Below, piece by piece: positions 27,201 through 36,892 of a DNA stretch of 64,000 nucleotides. This stretch comes from Sitta carolinensis. Taxonomy: Eukaryota > Chordata > Aves > Passeriformes > Sittidae. The stretch spans positions 682,001 through 746,000 of the forward strand of contig CM063299.1 of NCBI GenBank assembly GCA_032173965.1, given 5' to 3'. The stretch's first letter is position 1. Every line of letters begins with the position of its first letter. Both the position numbers and the translations under genes were made by a program. The notes beneath the pieces are model-generated. The model did no database searches, was not told the DNA's origin, and was given only the letters and a program-made list of their open reading frames with translations.

Positions 27201-27565
27201 TCCCCAATTTTTGCACAGAATGGGGCTGCTTAAACATGCTGAGATAAAGGAGTGTGAACACTTCTGTGCTGTAATAGGAGTATCAAAACAGATGCCAGCT
27301 CGCAGTGAAGGCTGCAAACATGGAGCACTGGTGTTAGAGTAGTGCTTATTTCCTGTTCCCCGTGGACTTCATCCAGTGCCTCATAAAGTCTTGCAAAAGC
27401 TCCCAGTTGACGTGTGTCTAAACCAGTGCTGTTTCTGCCCAAACCAAGGCATGGTTTTTATGGCATTCTCCCCCTATTACAAGCAGAGCATCCTCCACTG
27501 AGGCAGGGAGGGACACAGACTCACTGAATTTATCACAAGCTAAAATATATGGTCACACCTGAAAC

Positions 27566-28402
27566 TCAGCATTTTATGTCACTTTTAGTGATATCCTCTG
27601 TGCCTTGAGGTGACACAAGAGGGAGAAAACAGCTGCCCAGGAGCATTGTGCAATTCTGCATTTTCTCCCAGTCCGGGAAATTACTTAAGTAAGAAACTGA
27701 GGCGGTTGGGCCAATGTGTTTATCGCTCCTTGTTTTGGCGTGCAGCCAGTACCCAGATGAAGCCGGTCCCCCGGGGCCGTAAATCCCTGCTCTCCTCCTG
27801 GCACAGCGGCACCGGCTCTGGGACGGCAGTAATGATGCCAGATGGTCCTGAGGCTGGAGCAGCGTTTCGTAAGAGCACCGGGGGCTCCCCTCGGCAGGCG
27901 CGGGCAGCCCAGCAGCCCCGGGCGCTCCCCGGAGGCTCCCCCGGGCCGGCGCGGGGCTGTCCCGGGTCCCCGCGCAGCGCCGCCTGCCCGGCGCTCTGGT
28001 GCCCTCTGCAGCCGCCGGGCCGGGGAGCGGGGCTGGGGCTCCTGCGGGGACTGCAGAGCATCGCGGGCAATGAAAATCGGTAATCCTGCCGGAGACAGCT
28101 GTTTTCGTTAGATTAATTTCCGCTAGATTAACGTCGCATGCTGGTGCTCCCCCGGCCCGAGCCGCCGCCTGCGAGAGGGGAGTCGTGCGGCCACGGATGT
28201 GATTTCTGTAAAACAACAGAGACGGATCCTTCTGCTCTTTAGCTGAGCCGTGGGCAGCACGGATAAGGACTGAATGCTTTTGATGCACTAAGATAAGAGC
28301 AGTCCTGTAGAATAACAGCAGCATAACCACGCTGAGAGCCAGCCCCTGTGCTCCCTGTCCTCTTGCCGCTTGTGTCCAAGGAACACTTACAGCAGCCAGC
28401 AA
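27566..28402 (-). CDS. Unrecognised long ORF across an orphan CpG island (278 codons), doubtful
   Basis: I do not recognise this product. The frame runs 278 codons from ATG to stop. Its N-terminal part contains a hydrophobic stretch (ALSVVMLLLFYRTALILV, about residues 23-40) that could act as a signal anchor. The middle is Ala/Pro/Gly/Arg-rich because it reads through the GC-rich core (about 27,840-28,060), and the C-terminal third is of mixed composition. It overlaps one copy of the 87-bp repeat at 28,225-28,310. A GTAAGT donor-like site lies inside the frame near 28,391. No conserved domain, flanking acceptor or known family supports translation. The GC-rich core lowers stop frequency over about a quarter of it, but the rest is ordinary sequence, so its length is still an outlier. 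Confidence 0.15.
   Translation of the reverse strand: MLAAVSVPWTQAARGQGAQGLALSVVMLLLFYRTALILVHQKHSVLIRAAHGSAKEQKDPSLLFYRNHIRGRTTPLSQAAARAGGAPACDVNLAEINLTKTAVSGRITDFHCPRCSAVPAGAPAPLPGPAAAEGTRAPGRRRCAGTRDSPAPARGSLRGAPGAAGLPAPAEGSPRCSYETLLQPQDHLASLLPSQSRCRCARRRAGIYGPGGPASSGYWLHAKTRSDKHIGPTASVSYLSNFPDWEKMQNCTMLLGSCFLPLVSPQGTEDITKSDIKC
27770..28080. promoter_or_regulatory. Orphan CpG island between KSR1 and WSB1
   Basis: About 300 bases of high GC with many CpGs in otherwise average intergenic DNA, and not tandemly repeated. It lies about 13.5 kb upstream of KSR1 exon 1 and 8 kb downstream of WSB1. It could be an alternative KSR1 promoter, the promoter of a non-coding RNA, or an enhancer-type island. 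No recognised first exon was found next to it. Confidence 0.5.
28225..28310 (+). repeat. 87-bp dispersed repeat, copy A
   Basis: Runs from GATCCTTCTG to AGAGCAGTCCTGTAG. By eye it aligns over its whole length to 29,674-29,760 in the same orientation, with about eight differences including one single-base gap (roughly 90% identity). The similarity stops sharply on both sides. I do not recognise the family. Confidence 0.8.
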
Positions 28403-31230
28403 GGGGACAGGTATTTTATTGCAAACTAAAACTTAGGGCAGTTTTGCCATCCAAGAACACTGACCCTGCTTGCCATGAGGAGATTTCGTGCTCTATAATC
28501 GCGCGTTGATCTGGATTACTTTTTTATTTAAAGAAACTGACCTCCAGTAGACACAGCAGGTCTCTCTGGCCCAGCAAGCAAGTCCTGAGCACAAGGACAG
28601 AAACAAAAGTTCTAAGTAATAAAAAAAATGGTGGAGACCACTATTGTGCCTCAATAAAAAGGCGAAGGAGTGCAGGAGAGCAGTGTCTTACATAGGTCCT
28701 GACATTTTATTAGTAGATCAAGTAGTTTAGCTAATCTTGTTCATTCTTTTTCTGAATTAATAAGTTAAGGGTTACCAAATACTCAGCACATTTGCGTAGA
28801 AACAGGGCATCATTAAAATGCTGCCTTCTCTTTCCAGAGGCCAGCCTCATTTCTTTTGGGTTTAAAGAAAATGCACACCTGCATAATGCAGTTTTAACCA
28901 AGCAAAGCTGTGCTTTCATCTCTGGTGTGACAATCCATGTCAGGTCCCCAGCTCCTCCGTGTTTCAAATATATTCCAGAACTTCTCCACCTCCAAAAGGT
29001 GTCCTGGTGTCAAAGCAGGTGATGCTTTGTTGTGTTATTAAGGAGGCCATGAGAGTCATGGTGAGAATGTCAGTGCACGCCGTGCAGGTGGCCCGAGGTC
29101 CCCTCGTGCCTCATGCATTTTCCTGTCCTGCACCAAAAAAGCCTCTCTGGCACCCTCAGGTGTTTCAGGTGACACTGTCGACTCAGGCACTGCTCACTTA
29201 ACTGCCCTCATCTCTGTAAGAGAAACGAGTCTGACAACACTCCCTGTTCAATTTCCGCTTTAGGCTTCCTGCTAAGAATAGCCCTCGGGTTGCGTGTGGG
29301 CTCGCAGCACCATTTCCTACCTGCTATTCCTGGAGCTGCTTTCCTGACCGTGACCTGCCCCGTGCAGCCCCTCCCAAATGCACTCCCTTAAGGAGACTTC
29401 TGAAAGATCTGTGCTGGGTGTGATGCTGTGAGCCTGAGGTCGCTTTGGCAACAAGGAAGAGGCCCCTTGTCCCACCCCTTGTGGGTGTGGTGAAACACAT
29501 TTATCAGTATAGTGTTCCAAGAGACCCTGCACTCCTGCCCTGCCAGCTCTGCCACCGCCTCCTCACACTGCCAGCATTTCCTACTCCTCCTTTCTTACCA
29601 GACCTGTAACTTTCCATCCCTGGGAAGTGTTTGATACCTGCATCTAAGTGATGGTATCCCTCACTTAGAGCCAGATCCTTCTGCCCTTTAGCTGAGCCGT
29701 GGGCAGCACCGATAAGGGACTGCATGCTTTTGCTGCACATAAATAAGAGCAGTCCTGTAGTTCCTCCAGCAGCTACTGAACAGTTTCCTCAGTGGTCCAG
29801 GGAGGGATGGTGTCAGAATGGGAGATACAGTTCTGAGCTCCACATCTGCAGTCAATGCTGCAGTGTTCTCACTCTTAAAGCCCTATTGCCAGGAGTTACA
29901 TGGGTTTATGTAATCCTCAGATTTCACTTCAATAACAAAAACCAGGGAAATTCTTCAGGACTTCAGGAAAAAAAAAGAAAAAAAGGAATAAAAAAAGCAT
30001 GCAGGTATTTAACAGGTCGTACGTAAGACAGTGGGAACTGAGACACCATGAGGTTAAGGCTATGTGAAACAGGAAGATGATTGCAGAGATGGAAGTGGAA
30101 TCAAGTTCCCTGTGTCTTAAATCCAGCTTTCCCACATCTGCTGTGCTGGAAAAGGAGCTGTTAGCTTTGGAGCAGTGAGAGATGGTATTTGTGAGGCTCG
30201 GGTTGGGATGGAGAGCAAAACAAAACATGGAGATGTTGAAACTGCAACAAAACCTGAATTCTTTAACAAAATGTCATCTTTTTGTGACAAAGTTGTAATG
30301 AAGCTGGAAGCCAGTGGTGACTGATGGCTTCATTGTGTTTGAGACAATTTCAGAAAGTGATTCCTCATTACTTGCTTGAAGAGTAGTTTTTCCACTCTTC
30401 CTTAAGCCAGGAGCCAGCCTGGTCTTCCCAGAAGTGATGAAAATAAATCGCTTTAGCTGGAACTCTGCTGCCACTTCCCAGTGAAAGGACTGTGCAGGCA
30501 GCCCCACCGAAGAGCCGCAGGATTGTTCACAGGCCCAGGGAAAGGCGGCTGCAGATGTCACGGGAGCAGCCTCAGAAGAGGAAACCGAGTCTTGACAGAT
30601 GCCAGTGTGCAGCCACTGCCGTCACGCTCCGGTGACTCACACAAGTGTGTCAAGGCAGGACTAGAAAGCCGAGCTAATTTGTCATTTCCTTCCTCTTCCT
30701 CTCCCAGGGCAGCAGTTCACAGGGGGCCCCTCTGACCTTTAGCCTCTGAGGGATGAGAGACTAAAGAGCTGACAAAGGTGTGTGTTCAGGGAAAGAAAGC
30801 ATCAAAGGCTTACATTTATTTGGTTTTCTGGCACTCCTTGTGTTTCATGCATTGGCTCTTTCCTAATTAAAGCAGGAGAAACAAAAGAAGCCCGAGGTTT
30901 GTCTCCCAGCCTTGGCAGAACTCTTTCATGCTCGGTGCCGTTGTTTGCAGTGTACACAAGCAGCTCCCACTGACGAGAGCACAGTCCCCTGATGAGACAG
31001 AAAATCCCACCCGGCTCATTTCCTTTCCCTAAAGCTGACAAATTCGACCTGCAGCAGGAAGCAAGGGATTGATACGATGCAGAGTGGAGGTGCCGCAGGA
31101 TCTTCCGGGCCAAACTGAATCCCCTGCACACCCTCCCGTGGTGGGTTGTTGTAGGCTGGAGGAGCCGCTTTTCTCCGCTCCGGCCTCCGAGTGTGCCTTC
31201 GTGTGGAGTGTGGGGAGCGCCAGGGCCCCT
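28400..31230. other. Intergenic, no confident gene
   Basis: Mixed-composition DNA containing the second copy of the 87-bp repeat and short A-rich runs near 29,970. No splice-supported exon, RNA gene or recognised transposon was seen. Confidence 0.6.
29674..29760 (+). repeat. 87-bp dispersed repeat, copy B
   Basis: Direct-orientation partner of copy A, 1.45 kb to its right. The shared core AGCTGAGCCGTGGGCAGCAC is identical in both. Flanks are unrelated, so this is either an old dispersed element or a small duplication. Confidence 0.8.
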
Positions 31231-31236
31231 GCCAGG

Positions 31237-31815
31237 AGCCGGGGGCTGCCGGCATCGGGATCGGCACAAGCATCGGGATCGGCACAGGCATCGGCACAGG
31301 GATCGGGGTCGGGACAGGCATCGGGATCTGGACAGGCATCGGATCGGCATCAGGACAGGCATAGGGATCTGGACAGGCATCGGCATAGGGATCGGGGTCG
31401 GGACAGGCATCGGGATCGGCATCAGGACAGGCATAGGGATCGGGGTCGGGACAGGCATCGGGATCGGCATCAGGACAGGCATAGGATCAGGCATCGGGAT
31501 CGGGACAGGCATCGGGATAGGCATCGGGACAGACTTCGGGATCGGGACCCGGGACCGGCATCGGAACCGGCATTGGGAACGGTATAGGGATCGAGATCAG
31601 CATCGGGACAGGCACCGGGATAGGCATCGGAACAGGCATCGGGATCGGGACTGGCACCGGGAATGGGACCGGGACCGGCATTAGGATCGGCATCGGGACA
31701 GGCACCGGGACCGGGACTGGGACCGGCATCAGGACCGGGAATCGGCATCGGGATTGCGATCGGCATCGGGATAGACCTCGGGACCGGGATCGGCACCGGG
31801 ACCGGCAGCGGGGCG
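31237..31815 (+). repeat. Hexamer-phased minisatellite (GGCATC / GGGATC / GGGACA)
   Basis: About 580 bases made of six-base blocks: GGCATC, GGGATC, GGCACA, GGGACA, GGGGTC, GGACCG and relatives. They are combined into longer units such as GGCATCGGGATCGGGACA. Because the phase is a multiple of three and few blocks contain stops, several frames on both strands stay open. They would encode dipeptide-like chains (for example Gly-Ile/Gly-Thr and Asp-Arg/His-Arg on plus, Pro-Met/Pro-Ile/Pro-Val on minus). The right end passes into a GGGGC-rich patch. No gene is inferred. Confidence 0.92.
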
Positions 31816-31839
31816 GGGCGGGGCGCGTGCCCCGAGTGC

Positions 31840-31925
31840 AGAGCCGCGCGTGCCCAGGTGTGCCCAGGCGTGCAGAGCCGCGCGTGCCCAGGTGTGCCCA
31901 GGTGTGCAGAGCCGCGCGTGCCCGG
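31840..31925 (+). repeat. 34-bp tandem repeat, 2.5 copies
   Basis: Units start AGAGCCGCGCGTGCCCAGG at 31,840, 31,874 and 31,908. The first two are nearly identical over 34 bases and the third is partial. It directly adjoins the hexamer minisatellite and has a different unit. Confidence 0.85.
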
Positions 31926-31989
31926 CAGAGGGCGCCGCACAGACGGCAGGTGCCCGCACGCGCCCGGGATTTGGGGCTGGTGAAGGATT

Positions 31990-34900
31990 TGGGGTTTGGG
32001 GAAGGGGTTAGGGTGCCTCATTTATTTACCTCTAAGTGAGAGATTATGTTTTCTGTTCACAGCTTTATCTCTTGTCTGTTTAACTTAGTAGTTGTTTGGA
32101 TTAGAGAAACTTCTTTATTAGGCTTGGATGCTACTGTAGAGCACAAATGAAGATATTCAAACCTTTCCAGGTTCCCATAAATATTCCCAATGTTATTATC
32201 CTTACATTTCTCCATAAATGCTACTGTTGTAGCACAGTATGGGTTTTTTTTAAAGTATGATGTAGGATAATTGGTGAGTCAGAATACTGGTTTGGTTTTG
32301 AAAAATAAGTAGTTAATAATATCTGCTGTTGAAGCCAAGAACTATTATAGATTCAAGAAGAAAATAGACTGGAAAAAAAGCCTCAGCACCATATTTCTTA
32401 TGAATTACTAGATGGAAGTGATACTAAAAAGAGGAAACCCTTCTCACCACACCAAAGTGCACAAGAATCTCTTCCCAATGTTTGAGGATTCCTGTTTGGG
32501 GGAGTCTGGGGACTGGTGCTGGCTTGGTTTCCTTGGGCAAATAACTCCATAGGAAAAGTATAATTTCAGAAGTTATCTGTCCACACAGATGGACATCTTG
32601 AATTCATTTCCATTGCAGTCTGCTGCCAAAAGAGCTCATGATCTGGCCCGTGTACCATGCTGTGGACAGTAGCTGTTCTGTTTGAATTGAGCCCTCTGTG
32701 TCTGATGACGGAACTGAGCTGCACAGGCGAGGCTGCTGGGCAGGGTCTGCCCTGCAGTGTGTGTGTGAGTGCCCAGGGCAGGGCTGTGCTGGTGTTCAGG
32801 GGTTCCAGCAGAAGCTGCACTACTTGTGTTGGCCAAATGCCATCCTGGCAGCTCTTCACCAAACACAAACCTGTGAGCAGGTCAGTCCACTTCCAGCTGC
32901 TCTAATGTCTCATGATCCAGTGGACACAGTCAATAAACCTGGGGATGCCAAGGGGTCTTTGTCCCTTCCCCCTGGGAGGTAAATGCCCTCACAGCTGCTG
33001 CCTTTCCAGTGCAGTATTGTCACTGTGCAAGCACCGAGCTTTTCCCAGGCTCCAGAGTAACCCCTGGCAGTGAGTTACACACAGACACACATGGATGGAG
33101 GCACTCACCCCACATCAACCCACAGAGACATGTGTATCTCAAACTTCCCTTGCTTTATTGCAAGCCTTTGCTATAAATTTGCTTCATTAGAGCCTGGTCA
33201 GTTGTTGCTCAGATTATTGCCATGATGGACTCTGTTTAATTAGATTTTTGTTTGTAATGTTGTGCTGGAGTAGAGTCAGGAGAGGATTCTCTAGGCAGCA
33301 GATTAAATTCATCTATGAGAGCACTGAGGTCAGAAATGGCAAAGTGAAGGCCAGATTTAGTGCTGATTTAAAACTACAGAAGCAGCATGCTAGTTCCTAG
33401 TTCCTGTTTGTTCTCAGAGCACGCTGATTGTAGCTGCTTCACTGGAGCATCAGAACTATCTGAACCTTTGGGATCAGCCTGAAGGAAACCACTTGGCAAG
33501 TTCAAACCTCCCTTAGAGGCCAGGTGGCCTTGGGGCTGTGTCACAGACCTGCTGGAAGGTAGGGAGGGGACTTTCTCAGCTGCTCCTTTTCCTTACATGC
33601 CAGTGACCTCACAAAAACCAGAACAGCTCTCTGGACTGGGGCAGCAGCAAACACGTATCTTAGTCTTGTGACATGCCACATCAGGACCAAAGTTCTGCCC
33701 AAACTCTTCTCACTGCTCTTATCTGCAGTGGACCTTGGAAATTTTGTTGGTTTTTTTTTTCCTTTACTCTGATGCAATTAAGATGAAGCAATATTTTAAG
33801 TCTTTCTTCTGGACTTATTCCTTCTGCAGTGACCACAAGGAGCTGGTCATCCTTTACTACAACTGTTGCTCTATCAGGAGCAAGATTGAGATACTCTTCC
33901 CAAAGAAGTGCTTGCCTTTAGAAGCAGGAGGGGAGAGGAGCACCAGTGAAACCTTAGGGGCTCTGTTAAATGCTTTCCAAGGGCTGACCTAGGTTCACAC
34001 AGGAGGGGACAGTGGTCCTTGCTGCACAGCTGTAAGATGGAGTTGTGTGTCAGGTACCTGAAGAAGTGGTCAGATTAAATTAATCTCCAATTAAATGGGA
34101 GAAGTTCCTCCCCTTAGTGTGCAGGAGGCAGTGGGAATGGTCTTTAACATTTGTATAGGCTGAGAAGAGAGCTCAGAGAGGGAGAGGGGTTCATGATTTC
34201 TGTCAGGGAACCCCAGTGTAGAAACTCTTATCAGAGCCGTAAATAAATATTTTTCTCCTTGATGCAACAAAGAACTCAGCCAGATGTAATAAAAGTAAGC
34301 ATTCAGGAGCTTCTAATCTTATGTTAGAAATAAATCATATCTGCCCCAGAACTTCTGTCTGGAATTAGCTGGTAACACAAGGCATAACCTTGCTGATAAC
34401 TAACAGTGTTATCATGACTTATCTGAAGTTTACTCTGGCTTTCTTTTGGTTCTAGTACATCAATAACGAAGGCTGTTCTGATCCAGCTCATTGCAGTGGG
34501 ATTTGGGTGCGGAGCAGTGTTTATAAAACAAACTTGTCCTTGTGTAGAAGCCAGCATCCCACAGAAACGCTGCTTGCCTTACTCAGGTGGTTCTAATCTG
34601 AAATAATTACTTGGACAAACAGTTTCTGCCTGACACTTCTACCAGATTTCCCATGGGATTTTACATAACCTCTGTCCTTTAGGAGACTATTGCAATATAT
34701 GAGGAAAAGGTCACAGGACTTGTCCACCTATTTCTAGAGTGTTCCAATGGAAGTCCCCATCTAGCACTGAAACAACAAACCCCACACAATACCTGAGTGT
34801 TATTCAGTCATGATTCAACTAAAATGCCATACACAAATGTGGAAAATAAACTGATTTCGAGCATTCCACAGAAACTTCCTCATGCCTTAAGCTCCAGTTT

Positions 34901-35760
34901 TCTCTAGGATTTGCTTCTCTCCATCACTGTTTCAGATGGCCACTGCAAGCAGTGCCTCAGGCACAGGCCACTCTGTCCCCTGTGCGTGCATCCTGAGCCC
35001 TGCTTCCCCCTGCCCCTCACCTGAGGGCCAGCCTGGATGGCCTCGTGGGGATGGAGCTCTTCCTCAGCTCCGTGCTGTTGTCCTGTGCTTGTTCCCTTTC
35101 CCCCCCTGACAGCAGGCACTGAAGACCAGCTGGGAGGAGCCGTGTGCCTGGCCCTGCTGAAGGGCCCAGCTTTGTGCTGTGCTCACAGCTGGAGACTCCT
35201 GGGGATGTTGGGGATCAGGCCTCACCTTGTGGTGTCCCACCGTGGCAGGAAGAGGCTTCTAAACATGGTACGTTATTATAAATAGCCTCCCTAATGAGGA
35301 AAGCTCGTGTACTCAGTCTAACACTATCATTTGTGTCCTGGGAGAAAGGTTAGAGCAAACAGAGGAACTCCTGCAGGCAGAGCTGGGAGAAGCAGCTTTC
35401 AGAGGTGCTGAAAGGAGGAGCTGGGATGTTGTTTTCTTCCTCCACTTCCATAAATCAGAGCTTTTGGTGAACACACCTGAGGGGACCCTTCAGTAAGTCT
35501 TTCCTGCAAGACCCCACACTGAAATCCTACTTGCTGACCCAGGGTTGGAACTGTGATCTTAAAGAAACAAGCTCATGGCAAGGCCAGCTTTTAGCTCAGC
35601 TCATGAAGGTGCTTAAATAAGCAGATTTGCAGCTCACATGTGCTTATAACACTGTCATGGCTTTAGAGAGCTCTGTAAGCATCTGTCTGGGAGCACAAAC
35701 CAGGCCCCACCAGCTCAGCCTGCAATGCTGCAGCCAGACTGTTGATAAATCAGTCACCAG
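31990..35760. other. Intergenic, no confident gene
   Basis: Average-composition DNA between the minisatellite cluster and the 3' end of WSB1. Only short frames without family or splice support were seen. Confidence 0.6.
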
Positions 35761-35769
35761 GTGATACAC

Positions 35770-36732
35770 CAGAAAACTTTTATACAAGTTTTTAATACAA
35801 AATTCAACAAAAATATATATAATCAGGCATTTTATGCAATGCATACATTCTTTATATCTGCAGGTACAGATAAATAACAGAAGGCAAAACCAAGTATTTT
35901 GCTTATCTTTGGCCATTAACCAATAATCACCCCCAAACAGATATTATAGGGTTAAAGGATAATAAACCGAGTCTGTAAATATCTCTCATTACAGACACAG
36001 TATCAGGCAACAATACAGTAGTCAGATTTTCAGAAATGTACGGAAATAGTTCTCTAACACTGCCCAATACTGAACTTTCACCTGGTTTGCTGCTATGGAG
36101 CGTAAGGCCTTCAGCTGACTCAGGCAGGGTCCTGGGTAACATTAGATACACTGCACCCCTTTAAACCTCCTGCCCTTCCCCACACACTGCCCTCTCCAAA
36201 GCCACGCTGTACCTCCCCACAAATAAACTAGCACAAAGTCTGACCTGGGAGCAGCTTGCTGGACCCCAGCCAATGCTCAGAAGGAAGCTTAACTGCTCTG
36301 TAAGTCAACAGTTTTCCTACCTCAGTGTGCCAGGACAGCTGTCCTTCCACTTACAGCTCAGATGCATCATGGCTCTACCAAAGCAATATATACATGAAAC
36401 ACATGAAAAATCATACAAGCAATTTTTAAAGGTACATTGATAACATGTAGCAGCTTATGTCTATATATATACATGTTTTCACAGTTATGTTTTAGAAAAC
36501 TGAGAACACCAGGAATACTTCTACTACGTTTTCTATAAATAGTAAAAAAATTACCTGTCAGGCATTTTGATAAAATAGTATTTAGGTTATCAGTTTAAAT
36601 AGCTCTTGAAAACCTGTAGAGTTTTAAGCTTAAAGGCTGTACAGTTTGAGGATTCTGTAAAGTGTTTGTAGCCAGTTTCAGCAGCTGGGCCACCTCCCAG
36701 TTGTTGGTTTCGATTTTTTCTTCTCGAATAAC
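35770..36732 (-). other. WSB1: WSB1 3'UTR (inferred extent)
   Basis: About 960 bases of AT-rich sequence follow the WSB1 stop on the minus strand, with several AU-rich stretches. The left limit is inferred from the ATTAAA hexamer at 35,791-35,796, since I saw no AATAAA on the minus strand between the stop and there. The length is plausible for WSB1, but transcript data are needed to fix it. Confidence 0.5.
35791..35796 (-). terminator. Probable WSB1 polyadenylation hexamer (ATTAAA)
   Basis: The plus strand TTTAAT is ATTAAA on the gene strand, the commonest variant hexamer. It is the best candidate found in the AT-rich stretch downstream of the WSB1 stop. Confidence 0.45.
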
Positions 36733-36892
36733 TCAAATCTGGTAACAAAGGAACTCCAGCACTTTGCACGGGATTGGCAAGTTCTTGACTTGGCTGGTGG
36801 GCATCAGCCTGCGGATGGCCATGCGACACAGGTGCTGCAGGCTGGACACCTGGCTTGGGGTAGCCCAGAAGTACACACTGCCATCCTGGGTC
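36733..36892 (-). CDS. WSB1: WSB1 exon 9 (residues 369-421, stop)
   Basis: Encodes the last WD strand (DGSVYFWA) and the whole SOCS box, ending in TGA at 36,733-36,735. Acceptor is TTTTGTGCAG. The first base completes a Gly codon begun by exon 8, confirming the unusual upstream donor. Confidence 0.95.

Larger units (their letters stand above)
15400..27700. other. KSR1-WSB1 intergenic stretch, left part; no confident gene
   Basis: Ordinary mixed-composition DNA with short frames lacking any family signature. Within it I could support only an A-rich tract (15,864), a small perfect hairpin (17,104) and an LTR fragment (18,167), each listed separately. A strong but isolated splice-donor-like TAG|GTAAGT on the minus strand at 19,857, and a TATA-like string at 26,842, were seen without other support. 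Confidence 0.6.
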
